Source: Lentisphaeria bacterium (GTDB lineage Bacteria > Verrucomicrobiota > Lentisphaeria > Victivallales > Victivallaceae). From it: a stretch of 53,404 bases of DNA. The notes below the pieces were generated by a model. The model was given only the letters and a program-made list of their open reading frames with translations. It ran no database searches and was not told the DNA's origin. Shown here one piece after another: positions 23,771 through 32,101 of the stretch. Numbering within the stretch: position 1 is the first letter of the stretch; the number at the start of each line of letters is the position of its first letter. The DNA lies in contig JAFTJQ010000007.1 of the NCBI GenBank assembly GCA_017456285.1, positions 1 to 53,404 on the forward strand, in the 5' to 3' direction. The position numbers were made by a program, and so were the translations under genes.

Positions 23771-24538
23771 GTGAAAAAGTTTATTTCTTATTTTTTGTTG
23801 ATTGCTGCAAGTTTATTTTTATCAAGTTGTTGCAGTTCCACATTGTCGGAAGAAACCATACAGACACTTGATAATTTCAAGGAAAATTCTCCATATATTT
23901 GGGGCGGACGAGAGTTTAAATGCCGTCTTTACCGCAAAGGAAATCATTATTACCTTGAAAGTCAAATAGTGGAAACAAGATTTGATTTAGGACACAAATT
24001 TACAAAGTATCTGGGGGAAAATATTGTCCCCTCCGAACAAGGAATGTTTTTAGGTAACGACGGGAGGATGTACATTAAGTATATAAACAACAAAGGAGAG
24101 AAGTGCGAATCAAGCGTGCCATTCGGCGATATTTACGGCGATAAACATATTTCTGATATTCCTAAAAAAGAAATCTCTTTTAATTTGGGATATGGACACA
24201 TATATGCATGGTCTGAAATATATGAAGTAGGGAAACCGATTGTTGAAGCTCGTCTGCTGGAATTGCAAAAACATGTTCGTAATGATGATGCAGAAGCGAT
24301 TTCAAAAATGCTTATCTATCCAATTTGGATAAATGATCTTTGGGTTGAAAACTATCAGGATTTTCTGAAATACTACCCTTATTTTTTCACAGATTTACTA
24401 AAAAATAATTTATTAAAACTGCAAGGCACAGACATATACTGTAATGTTCTCGGTTTTATGATAAATCGCGGCATGTGGTTCCGTTTAGGAGATGATCGCA
24501 AAGCATATTTGCATGTTCTTTACATGTGGGATTACTAA
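23771..24538 (+). CDS. Lipoprotein of unknown family, first tandem copy
   Basis: The GTG at 23771 is chosen because AAAAAGGAA lies eight bases before it and because it yields a lipoprotein signal, VKKFISYFLLIAASLFLSSC, with cysteine at residue 20. It also gives 255 residues, the same length as the neighbouring paralogue. Longer readings from an upstream ATG would place the signal in the interior. The mature part is rich in Tyr, Lys and charged residues, without motifs I recognise. Blocks such as CRLYRKGNHYYLESQI and GEKCESSVPFGDIYGD are identical to those of the second copy. The protein is predicted to be lipid-anchored in the envelope; function unknown. Confidence 0.75.
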   Translation: MKKFISYFLLIAASLFLSSCCSSTLSEETIQTLDNFKENSPYIWGGREFKCRLYRKGNHYYLESQIVETRFDLGHKFTKYLGENIVPSEQGMFLGNDGRMYIKYINNKGEKCESSVPFGDIYGDKHISDIPKKEISFNLGYGHIYAWSEIYEVGKPIVEARLLELQKHVRNDDAEAISKMLIYPIWINDLWVENYQDFLKYYPYFFTDLLKNNLLKLQGTDIYCNVLGFMINRGMWFRLGDDRKAYLHVLYMWDY

Positions 24539-24565
24539 TTTTTTCTTAACAAAAGAAACTTAATT

Positions 24566-25333
24566 ATGAAAAAATACTATATAATTTTGTTAGTTATTTC
24601 AACTCTATTTTTATCAAGCGGCTGCACTTCCGCGGAAATAGAAATAATACAATCATTTAACAATCATCAGGAAAACTCTCCTCTTTATTTTTTAGGCGGC
24701 AGAGATTATGAATGTCGCCTTTACCGCAAAGGAAATCATTATTACCTTGAAAGTCAAATATTGCAAACCCAATACAATATAGGTTATAAATTTGAAAAAT
24801 ATCTTGGTAAAAATATTAAACTTTACCATAAAAAATTATTTTTGAAAGACGATGGGAGGATGTACATTAAGTATATGAACAACAAAGGAGAGAAATGCGA
24901 ATCAAGCGTGCCATTCGGCGATATTTACGGCGATACGCCACTTTCTCAAATGCGACGCACTAACATCTTCCGGCGTTATAATGGCACATCAAGTGAAAAA
25001 TACGGAGTTGCCGGAATAGACAAAGACGAAGAACCGATTATCGAAGCATTTTTGCCGACATTACAAGAGCATATCCGCAATGATGATGCAGAAGCGATTT
25101 CAAAAATGTTTATTTATCCAATTGAAATAGACATATTCTGTTTAGAGAATCGACAGGACTTTCTGAAATATTATCCGCAAATTTTTACTGAAGAATTAAA
25201 AAATTATATATTAACATTGAAAAATGAAAATATATTCTGCAATTACAAAGGACTGATGTTAGATAGCGGCATGTGGTTCTATCGATTTTATGGCAAAGTA
25301 TATTTTTATACATTTTGGCCATGCGGTTATTGA
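24566..25333 (+). CDS. Lipoprotein of unknown family, second tandem copy
   Basis: This 255-residue paralogue of the preceding gene starts 27 bases after it and has its own lipobox (LSSGC, cysteine at residue 20). Identity between the copies is patchy: two stretches are nearly identical at DNA level (about 24709-24769 and 24850-24935 here), while the intervening parts have clearly diverged. That suggests an older duplication with local gene conversion, or strong constraint on two segments. The C-terminal parts share DDAEAISKM.IYPI and an ending with SGMWF. No known family was recognised. Confidence 0.75.
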   Translation: MKKYYIILLVISTLFLSSGCTSAEIEIIQSFNNHQENSPLYFLGGRDYECRLYRKGNHYYLESQILQTQYNIGYKFEKYLGKNIKLYHKKLFLKDDGRMYIKYMNNKGEKCESSVPFGDIYGDTPLSQMRRTNIFRRYNGTSSEKYGVAGIDKDEEPIIEAFLPTLQEHIRNDDAEAISKMFIYPIEIDIFCLENRQDFLKYYPQIFTEELKNYILTLKNENIFCNYKGLMLDSGMWFYRFYGKVYFYTFWPCGY

Positions 25334-25498
25334 ATCTCTTCCGCAAGTTTAGTTAACTCAATCGCCGCATCCAATCGCCGTTTTGCAAGTCCGTTTAATG
25401 TAACTTGTTCACCTTTTTTTGTAATATTTTCAGCTTAAATATTTTCTAAAAGGAAACGCCACCGGTTGAATTTTATTATTATCAAAGCGTAATATCAT
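25327..25498 (-). pseudogene. Possible frameshifted gene fragment
   Basis: On the minus strand one frame reads MILRFDNNKIQPVAFPFRKY then LS and a TGA. Dropping one T there continues as ENITKKGEQVTLNGLAKRRL followed by DAAIELTKLAEEIQ and a stop that overlaps the end of the second lipoprotein gene. The composition looks protein-like, so this may be the C-terminal remnant of a lost gene. No family was recognised and the frameshift is an inference. Confidence 0.3.
25482..25498. repeat. 17 bp direct repeat, right copy
   Basis: Exact second copy of TCAAAGCGTAATATCAT, first seen at 23675-23691. Confidence 0.7.
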
Positions 25499-25519
25499 TA
25501 AAATAATTTTTAAATAGTT

Positions 25520-26638
25520 TTACTTATTAAAAACAAACTTTTCCGCACCTTGCCAAATTTCTAAAGCAGTTTGATTTAGAAGTTTAATTGCTTCATGTTT
25601 TTTGTTGTTACGAACAAGCTCGCGTGCTGCAGCAAGAGTTTTTTCAAATTTGACTCTACTCTCTTTTTCAAATTCAATCCATTCAACAGGAATTTTATTA
25701 AACCTGCCCTGCTTTGCCAAATTTTTATAACTGCCAACTGACCAGCTGCCATCAACCATTTCAGTCGGCAATTTATCAATACAAATCGGCAATGGCACAC
25801 AAATTGTATGTCGGGGATACCCAATTAAAGCATAGCCATAAGATAAAACATCAGGAAACTCTTTGTCTATCACCATAGTCAAAGCAGAGAGAGTTTTTTT
25901 CCCACACACCGCAGAAGTTGTTTTGGCAGGTGCGTATAATTTAGAATCACGAGCAATATTGATGATATCCTCAACATCAATTTTTTCACCTTTTCGCAAA
26001 ACAGATTTCAAGGAATTTTTCACAATACTTTCCCTGAGACTGCTGCCAAAAACTTCATTTACCGGAGTGTTGCTGAATTGATCCATCTCGGGGAAACGCC
26101 ATCTATTAGCACGACATATATAGCCCTTATCATATTTTCTTGTCGCAACGTAATGAGCTGTAATTTCACAAATATATCCCTCTTTTGCGTCCATAAATAA
26201 AAAAATTGAACCACTTTTTCTATGATTATAATCTTTGGCATCAATAAATGATTTTAATTTTTTCACAGCCTCTTCCGCAGTACCGCAATTTTCTAAAATC
26301 TCTCTACAAATTCTAACGGTATTTTTTCCTTTAGGATTGCTACTATGATAATTAGTTTTTTCTCCACTATTGACAGCGACAGCCAAACCGGATTCATTCA
26401 ATCCCATAGTCGGAGAATTGTGATTAGGATTACCCAATCCTACCCATTTACGCTTTGCATTAGGCGAACTCATTACCGCACTGACTTTTTGAGCATGATT
26501 ATCGCGATTTTTATGAAGGATATTCACTCCATTTTCAGTTAAATCGGAAAAAACCATCCAACTGGTACACTCATGAAATTCTTCTGATTGTACCCCTGAA
26601 GCCACCAAGATCATGAACATTAAAACAATTTTTTTCAT
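25520..26638 (-). CDS. Secreted Ntn-hydrolase (C45/choloylglycine hydrolase-like)
   Basis: These enzymes cleave linear amide bonds such as conjugated bile salts, penicillins or acyl amino acids with an N-terminal cysteine freed by processing. A signal peptide (about residues 1-20) is followed by EFHECTSWMVFSD, in which the cysteine would become the nucleophile. About 20 residues later comes HKNRDN, the family's Arg-Asp motif. MGLNESGLAVAVNSG near residue 80 is the expected next conserved segment. Around 370 residues is normal for the superfamily. I prefer the second ATG (MKKIVL), six bases after GAGGG; the first ATG is two codons upstream. Bile-salt activity is one option only. It has its own promoter and no operon partner. 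Confidence 0.78.
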   Translation of the reverse strand: MKKIVLMFMILVASGVQSEEFHECTSWMVFSDLTENGVNILHKNRDNHAQKVSAVMSSPNAKRKWVGLGNPNHNSPTMGLNESGLAVAVNSGEKTNYHSSNPKGKNTVRICREILENCGTAEEAVKKLKSFIDAKDYNHRKSGSIFLFMDAKEGYICEITAHYVATRKYDKGYICRANRWRFPEMDQFSNTPVNEVFGSSLRESIVKNSLKSVLRKGEKIDVEDIINIARDSKLYAPAKTTSAVCGKKTLSALTMVIDKEFPDVLSYGYALIGYPRHTICVPLPICIDKLPTEMVDGSWSVGSYKNLAKQGRFNKIPVEWIEFEKESRVKFEKTLAAARELVRNNKKHEAIKLLNQTALEIWQGAEKFVFNK

Positions 26639-26669
26639 AGACATCCCTCTTTTTTTGTTTTTATCAAAT

Positions 26670-26697
26670 AAAATACACCCAAAAGTGTTTTTCGCAA
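26670..26697 (-). promoter_or_regulatory. Promoter of the Ntn-hydrolase gene
   Basis: On the minus strand TTGCGA (26697-26692), a 16 bp spacer ending TGGGTG, and TATTTT (26675-26670). Confidence 0.6.
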
Positions 26698-26723
26698 ATA
26701 AAAATCAAATATTTTCTGCATTT

Positions 26724-26872
26724 TTGTTTTAAAAATGCGAGAGGCGATGTTGTAAATTGACCGAAGTGTACTTAAGGTACACGAGATGTCAATTTCAACA
26801 AGCCTATCCTTTTTCAATAATCACAAAACTTTGCATACCGATGAAAACAGTTTGAGCGAGAGCGAACACAGA
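26724..26872. repeat. Long palindromic element, copy 1
   Basis: The core is a long inverted repeat. GTGTAC/GTACAC flank TTAAG, enclosed by ATTGAC/GTCAAT and further by TGTTG/CAACA and AGGC/GCCT. A tail of about 60 bases (GTTTGAGCGAGAGCGAACAC) is shared with copy 2. The unit repeats with a spacing of 193 bp. Confidence 0.8.
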
Positions 26873-26910
26873 AAAAAAAACTAATTAAAATTAAAAAGTA
26901 ATTTGTAGTA

Positions 26911-27063
26911 TTTTTTTTGTTTTGAAAATGCGAGAGGCGATGTTGCAAATTGACCGAAGTGTACTTAAGGTACACGAGATGTCAATTTCAACAAGCCTAT
27001 CCTTTTTCAATAATCACAAAACCTTGCATGCCAATAAAAACAGTTTGAGCGAGAGCGAACACA
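26911..27063. repeat. Long palindromic element, copy 2
   Basis: Nearly identical to copy 1 through the palindrome and the tail. It starts with a T8-GTTTTGAAAA flank that also opens copy 3. The distance to copy 3 is 190 bp. Confidence 0.8.
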
Positions 27064-27100
27064 AGAAAATTGATAATAAATAAAAATAATGAAAATATCA

Positions 27101-27212
27101 TTTTTTTTGTTTTGAAAATGCGAGAGGCGATGTTGTAAATTGACCGAAGTGTACTTTAGGTACACGAGATGTCAATTTCAACAAGTCTATCCTTTTTCAA
27201 AACAAAAAAAAA
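27101..27212. repeat. Long palindromic element, copy 3, abutting tRNA-Leu
   Basis: In this copy even the flanks pair: T8-GTTTTGAAAA (27101-27118) is the exact reverse complement of TTTTCAAAAC-A8 (27194-27211), so the whole 112 bp can fold. It lacks the tail of copies 1 and 2 and ends directly at the 3' CCA of the tRNA gene. Confidence 0.8.
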
Positions 27213-27298
27213 TGGTACCCGGAGCGGGACTTGAACCCGCACGTCTAAAAAGACAACAGATTTTAAGTCTGTTGCGTCTGCCATTCCGCCATCCGGGC
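27213..27298 (-). tRNA. tRNA-Leu (anticodon UAA)
   Basis: The 86 base gene reads on the minus strand from GCCCGGA, with D-loop AATGGCAGACGC, an anticodon stem AACAGA/TCTGTT around CTTAAAA (anticodon TAA), a variable arm of class II length, and the T-arm GGGTTCAAGTCCC. The acceptor strand TCCGGGT, discriminator A and an encoded CCA complete it. A G-U pair closes the acceptor stem. A T-rich tract follows at once, then a palindromic repeat. Confidence 0.95.
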
Positions 27299-27330
27299 AA
27301 CATTTATTCGACTAAAAATGCGATATTGTA

Positions 27331-27359
27331 AATATAACTCCTAATTGTAATTTTTTCAA
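27331..27359 (-). promoter_or_regulatory. Promoter of tRNA-Leu
   Basis: On the minus strand TTGAAA (27359-27354), a 17 bp spacer, and TATATT (27336-27331), 32 bases before the tRNA 5' end. Confidence 0.7.
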
Positions 27360-27438
27360 GTAAAATTCAGAAAAAATTCATTTTTTTTTATTTTTTCAAA
27401 AAAAAGCGTTTTTTTTGTAAAAAAATTGTTTTTTTCTA

Positions 27439-27466
27439 TTGCAATATTGAAAAATTGCGTTATGTT
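27439..27466 (+). promoter_or_regulatory. Promoter of the EIIA-pyrE-secA gene group
   Basis: TTGCAA (27439-27444), a 16 bp spacer and TATGTT (27461-27466). The fit is weaker than for the other promoters. Confidence 0.45.
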
Positions 27467-27516
27467 ACTGTAAATATGTAAATTTTTGTAACTTTTAGTA
27501 TGATGGAGGTAAAATA

Positions 27517-27972
27517 ATGAGTTGCGAATTTTTAAAGTATGTTTCAAGAGATTCTGTCATCCTTTTGGATGGAACCGACAAATTACAAATTATGGACGAG
27601 CTTATCAACAGAGCGGCAGATTTAACTAAATTAAATCGCGATACAATCTTCCGCTTGACATGGAAACGTGAAAAAATGATTACCACCGGTGTCGGTAATG
27701 GTTTAGCATTGCCCCACATCCGCGTGAATGATATTCCTGCCCCGGTAGTTGTTATCGGTGTTGCAAAAAATGAAATTACCGACTACCAGGCACAGGACGG
27801 CAAACCGATTAAGGTTGTGGTTTTCATCGTCGGTCCTGACGAAAATCAGGATGCGTACTTGCAGCTTTTGGGCAGCATCTCTCGCAAAATGCGTGAGCCG
27901 GGCGTACTTGACAAATTGATTGCAAGCACCGAAAATGCGGCAGTTCTTTACAACACTGTAACTTCTCTCTAA
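27517..27972 (+). CDS. PTS EIIA-like (PtsN/fructose-type) domain protein
   Basis: The 151-residue protein is a stand-alone EIIA domain of the fructose/mannitol/PtsN class. The phosphorylatable histidine lies in GVGNGLALPHIRVND (His67). The tail ISRKMREPGVLDKLIAS followed by a short acidic helix is also typical. Such free EIIA domains are usually regulatory phosphoacceptors in the nitrogen-PTS rather than part of a sugar permease; no EI, HPr or EIIBC is in the window. ATGGAGGT gives a strong ribosome site. Just 26 bases separate it from the next gene, and pyrE and secA follow. A paralogue sits at 44677. Confidence 0.85.
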   Translation: MSCEFLKYVSRDSVILLDGTDKLQIMDELINRAADLTKLNRDTIFRLTWKREKMITTGVGNGLALPHIRVNDIPAPVVVIGVAKNEITDYQAQDGKPIKVVVFIVGPDENQDAYLQLLGSISRKMREPGVLDKLIASTENAAVLYNTVTSL

Positions 27973-27998
27973 TTATTACCGAAAGGTGAATACAAGGA

Positions 27999-28391
27999 AT
28001 GGACAACAACGTAAAAAACATCGGAGCTAAGGCACAGATTGATTTTCATTGCCTTGATGCCAATTGTACCGGGGTTATCGAGTTTAATTTAGCCGATATT
28101 TCCCGCAAGAACTTTCAGGCGGTATGCCCTAAGTGCCATAAGACCTATGAGTTTGATGCTGTTTTGAGAGACAAACTCAGTCGCATGCTGAAACTCGTGA
28201 GTGCGATTCGCGATGCTGAAGATATTTTGGGTGACAGCAATGTTTCAGTAAATGTGGCAGGTGGTTCGGTCAAAGTTCCGTATGCGTTGTTGCTAACCAG
28301 ATTAAATACCTTAATTACTTTAGACCTCGGCGACAAAAAGGTAGACTTCCACTTGTGGATTGAGCCGTCAAGTGCCGATACTTTCAGATAA
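27999..28391 (+). CDS. Zinc-ribbon-like protein of unknown function
   Basis: The 130-residue protein has two cysteine pairs in FHCLDANCTGVIEF and VCPKCHKTYEFD (about residues 16-50) that look like a small zinc ribbon. A helical segment follows, then a C-terminal beta-rich part. GAAAGGTG lies before the ATG. It sits between the EIIA-like gene and pyrE with short gaps, so it is probably co-transcribed with them. I do not recognise the family. Confidence 0.7.
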   Translation: MDNNVKNIGAKAQIDFHCLDANCTGVIEFNLADISRKNFQAVCPKCHKTYEFDAVLRDKLSRMLKLVSAIRDAEDILGDSNVSVNVAGGSVKVPYALLLTRLNTLITLDLGDKKVDFHLWIEPSSADTFR

Positions 28392-28424
28392 AATAATTTA
28401 ATAATATAAAATATGGTGAAAAAA

Positions 28425-28991
28425 ATGACAGATCAGGAAATCATAGCAGTATTTGAAGAGTCAAAAGCTCTTTTGAACGGACACTTTCAATTAAGAAGCG
28501 GATTGCACAGTAACCAGTTTTTCCAGGCGGCATTGCTTTTGCAGTATCCGGACAAAGCGGAACTTCTCTGCAAACACCTGGCAACTAAATTCGAAGGAAT
28601 TGAGATTGAAACAGTTATCTCTCCTGCGGTCGGCGGTTTAATTGTCGGACAGGAGATGGGCAGAGCCTTGGGAACTCGTGCGATTTTTGCGGACAAGGAC
28701 GAGGGCAAGTTGGTATTGAAGCGTGGTTTTTCAATTAAACCCGGCGAAAAAGTTTTGGTTGCCGAGGATGTAATCACCCGTGGCGGACGAGTTCAGGAAA
28801 CCATTGATTTGGTAAGAGCACACGGTGGAGATGTAGTCGGGGTTGCGGTATTGGTTGACCGTTCAGGCGGTTTGGCAAAATTCGATGTCCCGACCTACAG
28901 TTTGATTAAACTTAATTTGCAAACATTTGAGCCGGACAATTGCGAGCTTTGCAAAGCAGGACTTCCGATTGACCGTCCCGGTTCAAAATAA
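28425..28991 (+). CDS. pyrE: Orotate phosphoribosyltransferase
   Basis: It makes orotidine 5'-phosphate from orotate and PRPP in pyrimidine synthesis. The PRPP-binding signature is VLVAEDVITRGG near residues 109-120. FQLRSGLHSNQFFQ near residue 20 and VISPAVGGLIVGQEMGRAL near residue 66 are the other conserved segments. I prefer the second ATG (MTDQEI), which has GGTGA six bases upstream; an ATG four codons earlier is possible. About 188 residues is normal. A cysteine pair at the C-terminus (NCELC) is unusual but seen in some PyrE proteins. Confidence 0.9.
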   Translation: MTDQEIIAVFEESKALLNGHFQLRSGLHSNQFFQAALLLQYPDKAELLCKHLATKFEGIEIETVISPAVGGLIVGQEMGRALGTRAIFADKDEGKLVLKRGFSIKPGEKVLVAEDVITRGGRVQETIDLVRAHGGDVVGVAVLVDRSGGLAKFDVPTYSLIKLNLQTFEPDNCELCKAGLPIDRPGSK

Positions 28992-29088
28992 TGAGGATAG
29001 AGTGATAAAATTACGATACGAATTGTTCAATTTTTTTGGGCAATTCGTTTCGGTTTATAAATAATTGAGGAGTAAGGAGTAATACAAT

Positions 29089-32000
29089 ATGTTCATAAAG
29101 TTGTTGGAAAAAATTTTCGGCACCAAATCAATGCGGGATGTACGCAAAATGCTCCCCTTGGTTGCCAGAATCAATACATTGGAAGTTGAATACCAAAAAC
29201 TCTCTGATGATGAATTAAAAAACAAAACCAATGAATTCAAAAATCGCTTGGCGAATGGCGAAACTACCGATGATATTCTCTGCGAAGCATTTGCAGTTGT
29301 TAAAAATGCCTGCCGCCGTCTCTGCGGCACTACCGTTACCGTATGTGACCACGAAGTCGTCTGGAATATGATTCCCTTTGACGTGCAGATTATGGGGGGA
29401 ATCGCTCTTCACAAGGGAAAAATCGCTGAAATGGCAACCGGTGAGGGAAAAACACTTGTTGCGACTATGCCATTGTACTTGAATGCTTTGACCGGCAAAA
29501 ACTGCCAGTTGGTTACTGTAAATGATTACCTTGCCCGCCGTGACTCCGAGTGGATGGGGGCTTTGTACAAATATCTGGGCTTAACCGTCGGTTGCCTCCA
29601 GAATATGCAGCACCCCTCTGAACGCAAAGAGCAGTACGCTTGTGACATCACCTACGGTACCAACAGCGAATTTGGATTTGATTACCTCCGCGACATGGGC
29701 ATGGCGATGAAGCGTGAACACATTGTGCAAAGAGACCATTTTTTCGCAATCGTGGACGAAATCGACAGTATTTTGATTGACGAAGCGAGAACTCCGCTCA
29801 TTATTTCAGGGCCGGTTGCCGCTTCCACCCATCAGTTTGCCGAAATTCAGGGGCTGGTTGCCAATGTTTACAGCAAGCAGAATGCTCTCTGCTCAACTAT
29901 GATGCAGCAGGTTAATAATTTATTGTACAAAGAAGATGGCATGACTGATGATGAATTAAAATTCGTCCTCCGCAAACTTTTGCAGGTTAAATTCGGTATG
30001 CCGACCCACAAACAATTACTCCGGGCGATGGAGGACGGAGAGCTGCTTAAGGAACTTGAGAAATACGAAGCCTACGTTCGAAGCGACAACAATCGAGGTA
30101 TGCTTCAGGAAGTCCAAAGCGAACTCTATTTCACAATTGACGAGAAAACTCACGAGGCCGATTTGACCGAAAAAGGCCGCAATGCGATTGCACCTGATTC
30201 GCCGGAATCGTTCATCATGCCCGATTTGCTCATGGAAATCCACAAAATCGAGAGCGATCCCTCTCTCAATGAGAAAGAAAAAATCGATAAACGCCAGGCT
30301 TTCCAAGAGGCTTTTGCTGCACAAACCGAGCGATTGCATGACCTGTCACAGCTTTTGAAAGCCTACTGCCTTTTTGAGAAAGATGTTCACTACGTCGTCC
30401 AGAACGGCAAAGTTTTAATCGTTGACGAGCATACCGGACGTTTAATGCCGGGTCGCCGATTCAGCGACGGACTCCACCAGGCGTTGGAAGCCAAAGAAAA
30501 TGTCAAAATTGAACAAGAAACTCAAACCATGGCGACAATTACCATTCAAAATTACTTTAGAATGTATGAAAAACTTGCAGGTATGACCGGTACAGCAGAA
30601 ACCGAAGCAAGCGAGTTTTATCAGATTTACAAACTTGATGTAATGGTAATTCCGACCAATCGCCCCTGCATACGCAAGGACGATAACGACTCAATTTTCA
30701 AAACCAAGCGTGAGAAATTCAATGCAGTTGTTGCCGAAGTTGAACGCCGTCACCGTATCGGACAGCCGGTTTTGGTCGGTACAATTTCAGTTGAAGATTC
30801 TGAAATTTTGAGCCGCATGCTCAAACGCCAGAACATTCCGCACAATGTTTTGAATGCTAAAAACAATATGACTGAAGCCGATATTGTCGCTCAAGCAGGA
30901 CAGAAATTTGCCGTTACCGTTGCAACTAACATGGCAGGTCGCGGTACAGATATTAAACTCGGCGAAGGCGTTGCCGAACTCGGCGGACTTCATGTTATTG
31001 CAAGTTCACGCCACGATGCACGCCGTATCGACCGCCAGTTGAGAGGTCGTTGCAGTCGTCAGGGCGACCCGGGTTCATCTAAATTCTATGTATCACTCGA
31101 AGATCCGCTTATGCGTCTTTTCGGTTCAGACCGCATTGTCAAAATTTTTGAAAAGTTCGGGCTTGAAGAGGGTGAGGAAATTCAACATCCGCTTCTCAAT
31201 CGTTCAATCGAAACTGCCCAGAAACGTGTTGAGCAGCAACACTTTGCAGTTAGAAAACACACTCTCGAATTTGACGATGTTATGAATAAACAACGTGAAA
31301 TTATCTACCAGTTACGCAAAGATGCTTTGCTCTCTGATAATCCGCATGACGTGCTTTTCTCGATTGTGGAAAATGTTGTGTATGACAATGTTATCGCTTG
31401 TGCCACCCCAAAAGAGGGCGACAAGGAAAATAACTACGATGTAAGCCGTCTCCTTGAATATCTGCGAATGACTTTCCCGATTGATTTTGCTGAAACCGAC
31501 ATCACTAATTGTTTGGTCAAAAATCAACTTCAGGAGCCTGAAAAATTAACCCTCGCAATTGTGGACAAAATCGAGGCTGCGTATAACATTAAAAATGAGA
31601 TTATGTCTCCTGAAAATATGGACTATTTTGAACGCCATGTGATTTTGGAATCAATTGATGCACTCTGGCAGGAACATTTGTACACCATGGACGGACTCCG
31701 TTCAAGCATGAATTTACGCTCTTACGCCCAGAAAGACCCATTGGTTGAGTACAAAAACGAGGCATTCGGAGTATTCAAAAAGATGATGGATCAAGTCTAT
31801 AATACCGTCGTCAGCAATATTTTCAAAGTCACAATCGCTTCACTTGAAGAGTTTGAGCGTTTAATGGCTTTGCAGCAGCGTTCAATGGCGGAGAACAAGG
31901 CTAACCAGGCGGAATCTCTGGTAAACTTGCTCCAGCAGGAACTTAACCAGCGGACAAATCCGCTCCCTGAAGAAGCCGCCCCGATGCCGGAAGTTCAAAT

Positions 32001-32091
32001 CCCTTACCGCCGCGAAACCGAGAAAGTCGGTCGTAACGACCTCTGCCCCTGCGGCAGCGGCAAAAAATACAAAAAATGCTGCGGTAAATAA
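29089..32091 (+). CDS. secA: Preprotein translocase ATPase SecA
   Basis: SecA drives preproteins through SecYEG. The 1000-residue protein begins with the usual helix and MLPLVARIN. It shows the Walker A motif ATGEGKTLVA (residues 116-125), the Walker B-like DEIDSILIDEARTPLIISGP, TMATITIQNYFRMYEKLAGM, and TNMAGRGTDIKL. The family's acidic tail ends in a zinc-binding SEC-C motif, CPCGSGKKYKKCCGK, at the extreme C-terminus. An insertion of about 100 residues after the DEAD region (residues 255-350) is longer than in E. coli and resembles SecA of Bacteroidetes and PVC bacteria. AAGGAG precedes the ATG. The 97 bases upstream hold a possible hairpin, ACGAATTG/CAATTCGT at 29018-29048. Confidence 0.97.
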   Translation: MFIKLLEKIFGTKSMRDVRKMLPLVARINTLEVEYQKLSDDELKNKTNEFKNRLANGETTDDILCEAFAVVKNACRRLCGTTVTVCDHEVVWNMIPFDVQIMGGIALHKGKIAEMATGEGKTLVATMPLYLNALTGKNCQLVTVNDYLARRDSEWMGALYKYLGLTVGCLQNMQHPSERKEQYACDITYGTNSEFGFDYLRDMGMAMKREHIVQRDHFFAIVDEIDSILIDEARTPLIISGPVAASTHQFAEIQGLVANVYSKQNALCSTMMQQVNNLLYKEDGMTDDELKFVLRKLLQVKFGMPTHKQLLRAMEDGELLKELEKYEAYVRSDNNRGMLQEVQSELYFTIDEKTHEADLTEKGRNAIAPDSPESFIMPDLLMEIHKIESDPSLNEKEKIDKRQAFQEAFAAQTERLHDLSQLLKAYCLFEKDVHYVVQNGKVLIVDEHTGRLMPGRRFSDGLHQALEAKENVKIEQETQTMATITIQNYFRMYEKLAGMTGTAETEASEFYQIYKLDVMVIPTNRPCIRKDDNDSIFKTKREKFNAVVAEVERRHRIGQPVLVGTISVEDSEILSRMLKRQNIPHNVLNAKNNMTEADIVAQAGQKFAVTVATNMAGRGTDIKLGEGVAELGGLHVIASSRHDARRIDRQLRGRCSRQGDPGSSKFYVSLEDPLMRLFGSDRIVKIFEKFGLEEGEEIQHPLLNRSIETAQKRVEQQHFAVRKHTLEFDDVMNKQREIIYQLRKDALLSDNPHDVLFSIVENVVYDNVIACATPKEGDKENNYDVSRLLEYLRMTFPIDFAETDITNCLVKNQLQEPEKLTLAIVDKIEAAYNIKNEIMSPENMDYFERHVILESIDALWQEHLYTMDGLRSSMNLRSYAQKDPLVEYKNEAFGVFKKMMDQVYNTVVSNIFKVTIASLEEFERLMALQQRSMAENKANQAESLVNLLQQELNQRTNPLPEEAAPMPEVQIPYRRETEKVGRNDLCPCGSGKKYKKCCGK

Positions 32092-32101
32092 GAGCGGTAC
32101 A

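Noticed and set aside
26724-27212. Possible CRISPR array
   Set aside because: The repeat units are about 150 bp at 190 bp spacing with only three copies, without uniform short spacers or cas genes.
27140-27331. 63-residue reading frame on the plus strand with GAGLEPARLKRQQ
   Set aside because: It is the antisense of the tRNA-Leu gene, a well-known spurious translation that is often misannotated.
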